From Gammaproteobacteria bacterium (GTDB lineage: Bacteria; Pseudomonadota; Gammaproteobacteria; Competibacterales; Competibacteraceae), in the NCBI GenBank assembly GCA_024235095.1, contig JACKNC010000002.1:62001-126000 (forward strand): a DNA stretch of 64,000 nt. Reading direction: 5' to 3'. Position 1 is the stretch's first letter, and each line of letters opens with the position of its first letter. The notes under the pieces were generated by a model that worked only from the letters and a program-made list of their open reading frames with translations, was not told the origin of the DNA and made no database searches. This document shows, piece after piece, positions 9,213 through 17,905 of the stretch. Position numbers and translations under genes: made by a program.

Positions 9213-10481
9213 ATGCGCGTGTTGATTATTGCGCATGGCCATCCTGATTTTGCCAAGGGCGGCGCGGAGCTGGTTGCGTATCAGATGTTTATTGCGCTCC
9301 GGCGACGAGGTGAGGATGCCTGGTTTCTGGCGGCCCATCGGGAGCAAAGTTTGGCGTATGGCGGAACGCCGTTTTCGACGCTGCGAGAGCGGGAAATATT
9401 GTGGTTCTCGCCAATGACGGATTATTTCTTGATGGCGCCACCCGATCGACGTCTGGTGTGGAAGGATTTTCAGGAATTGCTGGAGCGGTTGCAACCGGAG
9501 GTAATCCATTTCCATCATTACTTGCATCTCGGGGTCTCTTGCATTTTGCAAGCGGCTCATTATCGTCAGATGATGACTCGACCAGTACAGATCGTATTGA
9601 CGTTGCATGAGTATTTGGCGATTTGCGCGAACGATGGGCAGATGATCATGCGCCAAACGCAAGAATTATGTACGGAATCGAGTCCGCCGCGCTGTGCATA
9701 TTGTTTTCGTGATATTGGCAAACAACCCGAGGATTTCTTTCTGCGAGAACGATTATTCCGGGCGTGTCTGGCAAGGGTGGATGCCTTTGTAGCGCCGAGT
9801 CATTTTTTGAAGCAGGTTTATGTGCGCTGGGGCCTTGCTGAGGAGCGCATTACGGTCATTGAGAATGGCCAACCACCGGTGGACAAGTTGCCGCCACGGG
9901 TGTTGCGAGCATCGGAAATGCGGGGTGAGTTTGCCTATTTTGGGCAAATCAATCAATTTAAGGGCTTAGATGTATTACTGGCGGCACTGGTTTTTTTGCC
10001 CAAAGCGATCCGGAAAAGGATCAGGGTTCAGGTGTTTGGTGGAGGCATTGAAAGTCAGCCCGAAACCTTTCAGCAAACGATTGCGGCGCTAAGAAAGCAG
10101 CTTGGATGCTGCGTAGTGTTTCATGGATCTTATCGACCAGAGCAGTTGCCAGGGTTATTGGCGATGGTGGATACCGTGGTTGTGCCTTCAATTTGGTGGG
10201 AAAATTCGCCACTGGTGATTCAGGAGGCTTTTAAGTACGGCCGGCCGGTGATTTGTAGCGATATTGGCGGGATGCGGGAGAAGGTGCGGCATGAGGTAGA
10301 TGGGTGGCGCTTTGTTTGCCGGTCACCGGCCAGTTTAGCCGAGGCGATGATGAGAACATTAGAGCCTGAAACGTGGGATAAGCTGCATCGCAATACGCCC
10401 GTTCCAGTGACTATTGATCAGTCTTTGGAAAATCATCAAGCCATTTATTCAGGAAAAATGAGAACAGATGTAAAATCATGA
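9213..10481 (+). CDS. Glycosyltransferase family 4
   Basis: The product has 422 aa with a GT-B fold. The N-terminus MRVLIIAHGHPDFAKGGAEL is the usual acceptor-domain start with its Gly-rich loop. A HEYL segment is followed by a Cys-rich stretch (C, C, CAYC at about 145-175). The C-terminal half carries PSIWWENSPLVIQEAF, the E-x7-E-type donor-binding motif, then GRPVICSDIGGMRE. It is a retaining cytoplasmic glycosyltransferase with unknown donor. Its start abuts the preceding stop, and its end overlaps the next start by 4 bases (ATGA). Confidence 0.9.
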   Translation: MRVLIIAHGHPDFAKGGAELVAYQMFIALRRRGEDAWFLAAHREQSLAYGGTPFSTLREREILWFSPMTDYFLMAPPDRRLVWKDFQELLERLQPEVIHFHHYLHLGVSCILQAAHYRQMMTRPVQIVLTLHEYLAICANDGQMIMRQTQELCTESSPPRCAYCFRDIGKQPEDFFLRERLFRACLARVDAFVAPSHFLKQVYVRWGLAEERITVIENGQPPVDKLPPRVLRASEMRGEFAYFGQINQFKGLDVLLAALVFLPKAIRKRIRVQVFGGGIESQPETFQQTIAALRKQLGCCVVFHGSYRPEQLPGLLAMVDTVVVPSIWWENSPLVIQEAFKYGRPVICSDIGGMREKVRHEVDGWRFVCRSPASLAEAMMRTLEPETWDKLHRNTPVPVTIDQSLENHQAIYSGKMRTDVKS

Positions 10482-11539
10482 TTGAACAATTTCGACCGCT
10501 TGTTGATTTGACGTCCTATCCCGTTATAGTTGGCGCCTTTGATATGGTTGCGGAGGGGTGCGCCCTGGGCTGGGCGCATATTCCGACGAAACCAGGCCAA
10601 CGCCTGACGATCGAGATTGTTGGTGATGGAGGCGAAATAGTTGCGCGAGGACTCGCTGATCGATTGCGGGAGGATTTGCTGGCGGCGGGTATTAGCGATG
10701 GTAGATGTCATTTTTTATTGACGTTATCTTATGAGTTGTTTGATGGAGAGACACATTATCTTTACGCACGGGATGCAGAAACAAATGTGCTCCTTGAGGG
10801 TAGTCCGCAGGCTTTCGATGCACCGGTCAAGACCCAGCCGTTTGATGTTTTGACGCGGCAAGAAGGGGTACGTTTTTTTGAAACGCTGCTGGAGCAACCG
10901 GCGTTTGCCACGCAGAAAGCGCAATCAGGCGAGTTGATCAAAGCCTATCGCCACGCCAGTTTACTGCAAGAGACCGGTCAGTTTGCCGAGGCGCGGAAAG
11001 CCTATATGAAGGTGTTCGAACCGGTTGGCGATTGTGCGCTGGGTCATTGCAAGATCGGCGAGACCTGGCTGCTGGAAGGCGCATATATCCAGGCGCTGGA
11101 GGCATATCGAGCAGCGGCGACAGCAGATTTACGGTTTCCTTGGGCGCATTTAGGGATGGGTCATGCGCAGCGGTTGCTGGGTCAGTTTCCGGAGGCTGAA
11201 GACGCTTATCAAGTCGCTTTGGAATTGCAACCCGATAATGCAGCAATCCAAGGCTGGCTGACCGAGATGCAGAAGCAATCCATTCCAATGCGCGCCGATG
11301 CGCTGGCAGCGCGAGGAGAAATCGATGCGGCAGTAGTGTTGTTAAAGCAGCGGATGATTGAGCATCCGGATCAGGTGATAATTGCTGATAAATTGGGGCA
11401 ATTGCTGATGCAGCAAACGCCGCCTGCGTATGATACGACTCTGCCAGGTTTGAGCGAGTTGCCGGAATTTGATAAGGCCCGGCGGTTGCTGGAGCTGGTG
11501 CTGGCAGATGCCGAGGCTTTGTTGAGCGAGCGCGCCTGA
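10478..11539 (+). CDS. TPR protein with glycan-cluster accessory module
   Basis: The product has 353 aa with no signal peptide. Residues about 12-110 are a beta module with an ALGWA core, related by eye to the GW-containing modules of the 7836 and 2545 products. Residues about 150-260 hold three TPR-like helical pairs (AYRHASLLQETGQFAEARKA, and similar). TPR units are protein-protein scaffolds, so the protein may assemble the glycosyltransferases or recognise the acceptor. The start overlaps the previous stop (ATGA) and the end overlaps the next start (TGATG). Confidence 0.8.
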   Translation: MIEQFRPLVDLTSYPVIVGAFDMVAEGCALGWAHIPTKPGQRLTIEIVGDGGEIVARGLADRLREDLLAAGISDGRCHFLLTLSYELFDGETHYLYARDAETNVLLEGSPQAFDAPVKTQPFDVLTRQEGVRFFETLLEQPAFATQKAQSGELIKAYRHASLLQETGQFAEARKAYMKVFEPVGDCALGHCKIGETWLLEGAYIQALEAYRAAATADLRFPWAHLGMGHAQRLLGQFPEAEDAYQVALELQPDNAAIQGWLTEMQKQSIPMRADALAARGEIDAAVVLLKQRMIEHPDQVIIADKLGQLLMQQTPPAYDTTLPGLSELPEFDKARRLLELVLADAEALLSERA

Positions 11540-13365
11540 TGGATACCTTGTTACAACAGATTGTGCGGAATAGCTCGCTGAAGCCTGGCATTACTTTAGT
11601 GGTCGGCGCAGGGGATGGTGCGACTTTGCCTGCTCTGCGACAGCTAGGCAGTCGACGTCTGGTGCTGGTTGAGGCCCATCCCCGGCAGGCGGAGGAATTA
11701 GCCCGGCGGGTTCAGTTGGATCAGGGCGAGGAGGTGTGGTCTCTGGCGATTACGCCGGATTCGTCGTCGCGGACGACCTTGCAGGTGTTGAATAATCTCC
11801 GATATAGCAGTTTGCGAACGCCGCAGGCGCTCTTCGAATGTGCGCCTAATCTGCGCGTGGTCGGTCAGGTGGATGTTCCAGCGCGCTCGCTAAGCGAAGC
11901 GATTGAGCAGTTGGCGCTGGATGAGCATGAGAATCATGTATTGATCCTAGATGCGCCAGGGCTGGGTCGGGAGTTGTTCCATTCTGCGCCGAGCGCCATG
12001 TTGCGAAGCTTTGCCTGGATTTTGTTGTGTGGCGGTTCTCTTTCCGAGTTGTACGTGGACGATGTTGCGGTTGCAAAAGCAGCCATTGAATTGATTGATG
12101 TCGGTTTTGATCAGGCAGGCGAGGAACCGGATACGTTGTATCCCTGGGCAACATTGCTGATGCAGCGTAACGCTCAGCGGATTGGCGCCTTGCGATTACA
12201 GGAGCAGTTGGCTGATTTACATCGGCAGATGGATCATGCCAATGAGATGATTGCGGCCTTGGTCACTGCCCGTGATAACCAAAGTCGGCTTGCGGCTGAG
12301 CGTCAAACACAGTTGGAACAGGTTCAAAAAGCGCTGGAGGAGCGCCAACACCAGGCTGAGGACTTGGCCAATAAACAAACTGTGCTGGCTCAGGAGAACA
12401 TTGATCTGACCAAGCAGTTGGAGCAGGGGCAAAAGATTGTTGCTGACTGCAAGGAAGAGATGATTGCCTTGGCTGGAGAGAAAGCCGCGCTGGTTCAGGA
12501 GCAGGCTAATCTCAATGGACAATTGACGCAAGCCCGGAAAGCGTTGACGGAACATCAAGGCCAGGTCAAGGCGCTCACTGCGGAAAAGGCTGCGCTGGCT
12601 GGAGAGAAAACTGAGCTGACGGAGCAATTGACGCAAGCCCGGAAAGCGTTGACGGAACATCAAGGCCAGGTCAAGGCGCTCACTGCGGAAAAGGCTGCGC
12701 TGGCTGGAGAGAAAACTGAGCTGACGGAGCAATTGACGCAAGCCCGGAAAGCGTTGACGGAACATCAAGGCCAGGTCAAGGCGCTCACTGCGGAAAAGGC
12801 TGCGCTGGCTGGAGAGAAAACTGAGCTGACGGAGCAATTGACGCAAGCCCGGAAAGCGTTGACGGAACATCAAGGCCAGGTCAAGGCGCTCACTGCGGAA
12901 AAGGCTGCGCTGGCTGGAGAGAAAACTGAGCTGACGGAGCAATTGACGCAAGCCCGGAAAGCGTTGACGGAACATCAAGGCCAGGTCAAGGCGCTCACTG
13001 CGGAAAAGGCTGCGCTGGCTGGAGAGAAAACTGAGCTGACGGAGCAATTGACGCAAGCCCGGAAAGCGTTGACGGAACATCAAGGCCAGGTCAAGGCGCT
13101 CACTGCGGAAAAAGCCACGTTAGTTCAGGAGAGGACTGACTTGACTATGCAACTGGAACAGGCGCAAAAAACCGCTGCTGACCATAAAAGTAATCTGGAT
13201 GCTGTACAACAGCAAACTAGTAAAGATAAAAAACAGATTCAACAGCTTCAAGCACAAAACAGCGAAACTGCTCAACGCCAGCAGCTCTTTCAGGAAGAGC
13301 TTATCAAGGCTGAGGCTCAGATCGAACTGATCAAGGATCTGCTGCTGCGCGAACCAGGATTATGA
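11539..13365 (+). CDS. FkbM-like N-terminal domain fused to a long repeated coiled coil
   Basis: The product has 608 aa. Residues 1-220 resemble a Rossmann methyltransferase of FkbM type: LVVGAGDGATLPAL, then LVLVEAHP, then a late LILDAPG strand. Key catalytic residues are not obvious, so it may be inactive. Residues about 220-608 are an uninterrupted coiled coil. The centre consists of a 35-aa unit (five heptads) repeated six times with almost no change, encoded by a 105-bp tandem repeat. Coiled-coil-methyltransferase proteins cap or measure O-antigen chains in some systems (WbdD type), so a chain-length ruler is possible but unproven. The gene is coupled to the TPR gene by TGATG. Confidence 0.82.
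   Translation: MDTLLQQIVRNSSLKPGITLVVGAGDGATLPALRQLGSRRLVLVEAHPRQAEELARRVQLDQGEEVWSLAITPDSSSRTTLQVLNNLRYSSLRTPQALFECAPNLRVVGQVDVPARSLSEAIEQLALDEHENHVLILDAPGLGRELFHSAPSAMLRSFAWILLCGGSLSELYVDDVAVAKAAIELIDVGFDQAGEEPDTLYPWATLLMQRNAQRIGALRLQEQLADLHRQMDHANEMIAALVTARDNQSRLAAERQTQLEQVQKALEERQHQAEDLANKQTVLAQENIDLTKQLEQGQKIVADCKEEMIALAGEKAALVQEQANLNGQLTQARKALTEHQGQVKALTAEKAALAGEKTELTEQLTQARKALTEHQGQVKALTAEKAALAGEKTELTEQLTQARKALTEHQGQVKALTAEKAALAGEKTELTEQLTQARKALTEHQGQVKALTAEKAALAGEKTELTEQLTQARKALTEHQGQVKALTAEKAALAGEKTELTEQLTQARKALTEHQGQVKALTAEKATLVQERTDLTMQLEQAQKTAADHKSNLDAVQQQTSKDKKQIQQLQAQNSETAQRQQLFQEELIKAEAQIELIKDLLLREPGL
12521..13112 (+). repeat. 105-bp tandem repeat, six copies, in frame
   Basis: Copies begin at 12521, 12626, 12731, 12836, 12941 and 13046. 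They are essentially identical at the DNA level, and the last diverges near its end. The period 105 is exactly five heptads, so copy number can change without breaking frame or coiled-coil register. Identity at synonymous sites implies recent expansion or ongoing homogenisation. Confidence 0.97.
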
Positions 13366-13369
13366 AAAC

Positions 13370-14569
13370 ATGACAATAAATAACCAAATAAATAACCAAA
13401 TGAAAATTGTTATAGCCGGATTAGATGCGGAAACCTGTCGCCAACTTCTGCCGATTCAACCCACTGAGAATTCGCTTGAATGGCTGTCGCCGGCTGATTT
13501 TATGGTTGCTGCAGAATCTGCGGATTCGGAAGTTACCGAGAGACGTTGGGTCTGGCTGTATCGCGCACCCTGGACGCTGCTGTTGACCTGGTCTTCCGAA
13601 AAAGATCTGATGGAGTGGCAGGCTCAACAGTGTATCGCGCTCCGCCTGCGCGGAATCCTGGGCCAACAGTTGATGTTGGTGAATGCAGACCAAGTGAACG
13701 TCGCCCGGTTAGGTGCAAAACTCGGGCTAATCGCTGATCAGCCGACTCCCTTTCCTGTTGCAAATGAAGATGAAAGAGGAGAGAAAAAGCAACCGCCGGG
13801 ACTGGATTTAGCTCTGGCCAAGCTTTTCGAGTGGATAGCGCCCCAGTACTGGGATGTATTCGAGGCGCTTGAGGCTGTGGCTTGGCTCCCTGAAGGCAAT
13901 CCATTGTTTCGGCATGATCTGTCGCCGCCACCTCAAACGCTTTTGCAAGCATTGGGGCAAACAATAAAAGACAGTCAGGCTTTAACTGCGGCGCTGGAGC
14001 GATTGACTTTGCAGGAAGAAACCATTAGCGCTTTGCAAGCGGCGGTCAAGGAAGGTGATGTTGGGTTACAGGCGGCCAGGACCACTTGTGACCAGCAGAA
14101 GAAAGAATTGGAGCAATTCCAGGAAGCGCGACAGACTACCGCTCGCCAGGCAGAAGAACAGTATAAGGAGTTGACGCAGGAAAATGAGTTATTGTTGTTG
14201 CAGCTTCATCAGGTTCAGGAAGAGCTAGAGAAAACTTTTCTGGAGAGCCGCGAACGCATCGCGAATATGGAGCAGGATCAGGCGACGCAGGCGACGCAGC
14301 AGGCTGCGAAAGTCAAACAGTTGGAGGGGGAGCTGGCCAAGATCCGCCAGGCGCTCAATGAGTCGAAAACTACGGCAGCCCAAGCCAGCGAACAATACAA
14401 GCAGCTTGAACAAGAAAATGAGTTGTTGTTGTTGCAACTCCATCAGGTTCAGGAAGAACTGGAATCCTATTTTCTCGCAAACCGTGAATTGTTGATGACT
14501 CTTAAATCATCACAGGCTCTGTTAACTCGCTCACGGATGGTTATTGGTCGTTTAGCATTGAATGGATGA
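13370..14569 (+). CDS. Coiled-coil protein of glycan clusters
   Basis: The product has 399 aa. The ATG at 13370 is 5 bases after the previous stop; an internal ATG at 13400 (MKIVIAGLD) is an alternative. Residues 1-130 form an alpha/beta domain of unknown type (KIVIAGLD, then VWLYRAPWTLL). The region about 195-385 is coiled coil and holds two copies of the block ENELLLLQLHQVQEELE followed by a Phe-Leu. That block recurs in coiled-coil proteins of gammaproteobacterial polysaccharide loci. The role may be structural or scaffolding. The next gene starts inside this one, 8 bases before its end. Confidence 0.78.
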   Translation: MTINNQINNQMKIVIAGLDAETCRQLLPIQPTENSLEWLSPADFMVAAESADSEVTERRWVWLYRAPWTLLLTWSSEKDLMEWQAQQCIALRLRGILGQQLMLVNADQVNVARLGAKLGLIADQPTPFPVANEDERGEKKQPPGLDLALAKLFEWIAPQYWDVFEALEAVAWLPEGNPLFRHDLSPPPQTLLQALGQTIKDSQALTAALERLTLQEETISALQAAVKEGDVGLQAARTTCDQQKKELEQFQEARQTTARQAEEQYKELTQENELLLLQLHQVQEELEKTFLESRERIANMEQDQATQATQQAAKVKQLEGELAKIRQALNESKTTAAQASEQYKQLEQENELLLLQLHQVQEELESYFLANRELLMTLKSSQALLTRSRMVIGRLALNG

Positions 14570-17500
14570 CAATTTCGATGCTGTGGATGCTGTCTGGTAT
14601 CAGGCAGCTTACCCAGATGTCGCGGCGGCAGGCATGGATCCTGTCGAACATTATCAACAGTACGGTCGTGCTGAGGGTCGATTACCCAAGGCTGTTGATG
14701 CCTTGGCGTTGGACGACAAACTGTGGGGCGGTTTCTCCGGTTTGGCGTTGCCAGCGCTGGAGGCGCTGTGCCAATCCAGTACGACTTCTGCAATCGAACG
14801 CCTCAGTGCGGCGTGGGCGTTGACGCGCTGGTTCGCTAGCCATCAGGATTGGTCAAACGCAGGACGTTATGTCGATGTGTTACAGCCGCCTTTGCCTGCA
14901 TTCCTGGATCATCTAGGCGTTCCCCTGTTGCGTATCGAGGTATTGTTGCGCGGTGGGCGCGTCGTCGAAGCCGAAACGGCGCTGCAAGCAGCTCTGGCAT
15001 TTTATGGCGCCATCCCTGATCTGTGCCTAGCGGCGGCCAATGTGACCCAAGGGTTGCCAGGTGAGAAGGGTGGCGATGAAGTACGGTTGGCCTGGGTTAA
15101 CCGAGTGTTCGAAACGAAGGGGTTGGCGCAGTTGGCCAAGGAGAACCCATCCGCGCCGCTTGATCTGGATAATCTGACAGCGGCGTCAACACCAGCTTGC
15201 AGTCTGGCGCTGGATGCACAGCCGACCATCAGCGTCATTATACCGGTTTATAACGCGGCGCAGTTTGTGAGTACAGCGCTGCGCAGTCTGTTGGCCCAGA
15301 CCTGGGCGCACCTGGAAATCATCGTGGTGGACGATGGCAGCACGGATAACACCCTGGCCAAGATTCAGGCGCTGGCTAGGGAGGATTCGCGCCTTATGGT
15401 CATCCGGCAGCCCGATAATCGGGGGGCTTACGCAGCGCGCAATGCCGGTCTGCGCGTAGCGACCGGCGAATTTATCACGACGCATGACGCGGACGACTGG
15501 TCACACCCGCAGAAACTGGAGCAACTCGTTATAACGCTGCTGGAGAATCCAGAGTTAATGGGGGTGCTCGCACATTGGGTGCGCGCCGATAGCGGTTTGC
15601 ATTTTCAATACCCGCGCATGGAGAGCCAGCTTATTCATCCCAGCGTGTCGACATTTCTATTCAGGCGTCGCGCACTGGAACGGTTGGGACGTTGGGATGA
15701 GGCTAGAGTGGGGGCTGATTCTGAGTATTATGAGCGGATGATGGCGGTATTTGGCCAGCAATCGGTGCAGTTGATCGTCCCGGACGCCCCATTGGTTTTT
15801 GCTCGCCAATGGGCGGATTCGCTGACGAGCGCTCGCGCCACCCACTTGCACACCTGGTATTTCGGATTGCGCCGGTGGTACGGTGAGTTGTATCGGGCTT
15901 GGCATCAATTGGCCGATCCCCTGGCATTGACCCTGGCTCTCTCGTCAGAGGGAGACCGAGTTGCAGAGCGAGCAATTGGACAGGGATTGTATGATCAGGT
16001 GCTGATGGCGGATTTGAGCGACGATCCCCAGGTGTTTACGCGGACTCGCGTGTTGTTAAGCTATTTGCTGGAGGCGGGTCAACGGGTAGCGTTGTTCCAT
16101 TGGCCGGATTACTGTCGCCCGGTGTTGTTGCCCATGTCCGCCTGGTATCTGGCGCGAGTGGTTGAAGGACGGTTCACGGTGCTGGTGCCGGAAGATGCCG
16201 CGTGTTGCGTGGAATTGCTGGTCGTGAACCGGCAGTTGCTGCGCTATCCGCCCGATATGGTGCCCCGGGTGACGTTTCAGCGCATCCGGACCCTGGCATT
16301 GGCGGAAACGATGGCTTATCGGGTAGCGCAGTCGCGACCGGGTTTGCATGAAGCGGATCGAACCCTGATTAAGCGCTCGGGTTTGTTCGATGCGGACTGG
16401 TATGCGCGTCATTATCCAGATGTGTGCGAGGCTGGCGAATTTAATGCTTCTCATCCAACCCCTCTTCTATTGGCGCAAGAGGGGAGTGAACGATTGTTGC
16501 AACATTATCTGACGGCAGGCATTTCTGAGGGCCGTGATCCGGGGCCAGCCTTTTGTTCCAGACACTATTTGGCGCGCTATCCGCAGGTCGAGGAGGGCGG
16601 ATGGCTGCCGATCATCCATTATCTGAAGGCAGGCGCTCGATTGGGCTATGACGGGGCGGCGTTGCCAGAATGGGTTGGCGAGCAGCCCCAGGTTGCTGGT
16701 CGACCGACGGTTCTGGTGTGTGGACATTCTGCTGGCTGTCAGTTGTTTGGCGCGGAGCGCAGTCTGCTGGGGTTGTTGGAGGCGTTTGCGGCGCTGGATT
16801 TTAATGTGTTAGCGACTGTTCCGGATGATGGAAATCCAGCGTATTTGCAGGCGCTACGGCAACGATGTTCGTGGGTGGGTGTTGTGCCTTATGAACAATG
16901 GAGCGCTTCGGTTCCGCCCTGCGCTTGGGCGGTGGAGCGCTTAGTGGCGATTATGATCCGGCATGTTGTGGATGTCGTGCATGTGAATACCATCATGTTG
17001 CGGGAGCCGGCGCTGGCGGCTCGCCGGGTTCATTTGCCGGTGGCGGTGCATGTGCATGAGTCGCTGGCTCATGATCCTGATCTGTGTGCGGCGATTGGTT
17101 TATCGGCGCATGAGATTCGCAGCCGGGTGTTGCAACGCGCTGATGTGGTGGTTGCTAATTCGGCGTTTACGGCGCGGGCTTTTTATAAACCCGGAGCAAC
17201 GTACCGGGTGGGAAATACTGTGGATCTGGCGGCGCTGGATCTGGCAAATCCGGTGGAGCCGGGGCGGATGAAGGTGGCGTTGATCAGCAGCCATCAGCCC
17301 AAGAAGGGGCTGATGGATTTCGTGGCGCTGGCGCGGTTGCTGGCGGAGATTGAACCAGGAATTGCGTTGCTGTCGATTGGGCCGGAGAATGCGCATATTA
17401 AGGCGTTGCGGGCCGCTCAGCCGCCATTGCCGGAGAATTTAACGTTCCCTGGCTATGCGGAAACGCCACAGGCGGCAGTGAGCCAAGCGAATGTGGTAGT

Positions 17501-17882
17501 CAGTTTGTCACACTTTCAGGAGACATTTGGTTTGACGATCCTGGAGGCGATGGCGGCCCGGCGACCGGTCGTGGTTTACGATTGGGGGGCGTTGCCGGAA
17601 TTGGTGCGCGATGGGGTGAATGGCTTTGTGTTGCCATTTGGGGATGTAGCAGGTGTGGCGAGCCGGTTACGGGAGCTGTGCCGCGATCCAGCGCGGCTTG
17701 AATGCATGGGGGAGGCCGGTCGTCAAAGGGCATTGACCGGTTTTGGACTTGAGAGGGTTAGCGGGCAATTGCGGGAGGCGTATGTGTCCATTCTGGCGGG
17801 GCGATTCCCACTGACCCGGCATAACGGGGAAGTCCGATACCTGGGCGGCGTTGGGAATGAACCCGAGTATCCGCAGCAGTAA
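14562..17882 (+). CDS. Bifunctional GT2-GT4 glycosyltransferase with YPDV/HY repeats
   Basis: The product has 1106 aa. Residues 11-42 carry a YPDV ... HYxxxGRAEGR motif, repeated in two further copies at about 608-706. Residues about 222-430 are a GT2 domain: ISVIIPVYNAA, VVDDGSTD (254-261) and the DxD-like HDADDW (308-313). Residues about 713-1090 are a GT4 domain with CGHSAGCQLFGAERSL, HVHESL and a donor site around HFQETFGLTILEAMAARRPV. Two sugars may therefore be added sequentially by one chain. The gene overlaps its upstream neighbour by 8 bases and is the last of the plus-strand operon, ending 23 bases from a convergent gene. Palindromic inserts at about 15935-15957 and 16457-16492 lie in linkers between domains. 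Confidence 0.9.
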   Translation: MDDNFDAVDAVWYQAAYPDVAAAGMDPVEHYQQYGRAEGRLPKAVDALALDDKLWGGFSGLALPALEALCQSSTTSAIERLSAAWALTRWFASHQDWSNAGRYVDVLQPPLPAFLDHLGVPLLRIEVLLRGGRVVEAETALQAALAFYGAIPDLCLAAANVTQGLPGEKGGDEVRLAWVNRVFETKGLAQLAKENPSAPLDLDNLTAASTPACSLALDAQPTISVIIPVYNAAQFVSTALRSLLAQTWAHLEIIVVDDGSTDNTLAKIQALAREDSRLMVIRQPDNRGAYAARNAGLRVATGEFITTHDADDWSHPQKLEQLVITLLENPELMGVLAHWVRADSGLHFQYPRMESQLIHPSVSTFLFRRRALERLGRWDEARVGADSEYYERMMAVFGQQSVQLIVPDAPLVFARQWADSLTSARATHLHTWYFGLRRWYGELYRAWHQLADPLALTLALSSEGDRVAERAIGQGLYDQVLMADLSDDPQVFTRTRVLLSYLLEAGQRVALFHWPDYCRPVLLPMSAWYLARVVEGRFTVLVPEDAACCVELLVVNRQLLRYPPDMVPRVTFQRIRTLALAETMAYRVAQSRPGLHEADRTLIKRSGLFDADWYARHYPDVCEAGEFNASHPTPLLLAQEGSERLLQHYLTAGISEGRDPGPAFCSRHYLARYPQVEEGGWLPIIHYLKAGARLGYDGAALPEWVGEQPQVAGRPTVLVCGHSAGCQLFGAERSLLGLLEAFAALDFNVLATVPDDGNPAYLQALRQRCSWVGVVPYEQWSASVPPCAWAVERLVAIMIRHVVDVVHVNTIMLREPALAARRVHLPVAVHVHESLAHDPDLCAAIGLSAHEIRSRVLQRADVVVANSAFTARAFYKPGATYRVGNTVDLAALDLANPVEPGRMKVALISSHQPKKGLMDFVALARLLAEIEPGIALLSIGPENAHIKALRAAQPPLPENLTFPGYAETPQAAVSQANVVVSLSHFQETFGLTILEAMAARRPVVVYDWGALPELVRDGVNGFVLPFGDVAGVASRLRELCRDPARLECMGEAGRQRALTGFGLERVSGQLREAYVSILAGRFPLTRHNGEVRYLGGVGNEPEYPQQ
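16457..16492 (+). repeat. In-frame palindromic insert in the GT2-GT4 gene
   Basis: AACCCCTCTT pairs with AAGAGGGGAGT around a 10-base loop. It falls between the YPDV half and the HY...EGR half of the second motif, which are normally contiguous as in the first copy (residues 11-42). The extra residues read PTPLLLAQEGSE. This looks like another mobile palindromic repeat tolerated in frame. Confidence 0.5.
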
Positions 17883-17905
17883 GCGCCACGGTCGTAAGTC
17901 GTTGA

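Noticed and set aside
12217..13083. 288-codon repetitive frame on the minus strand
   Set aside because: It is the mirror of the 105-bp coiled-coil repeat and has no separate start signal.
12521..13112. CRISPR-like repeat array
   Set aside because: Repeats are contiguous without spacers, 105 bases long and in frame with a coiled coil.
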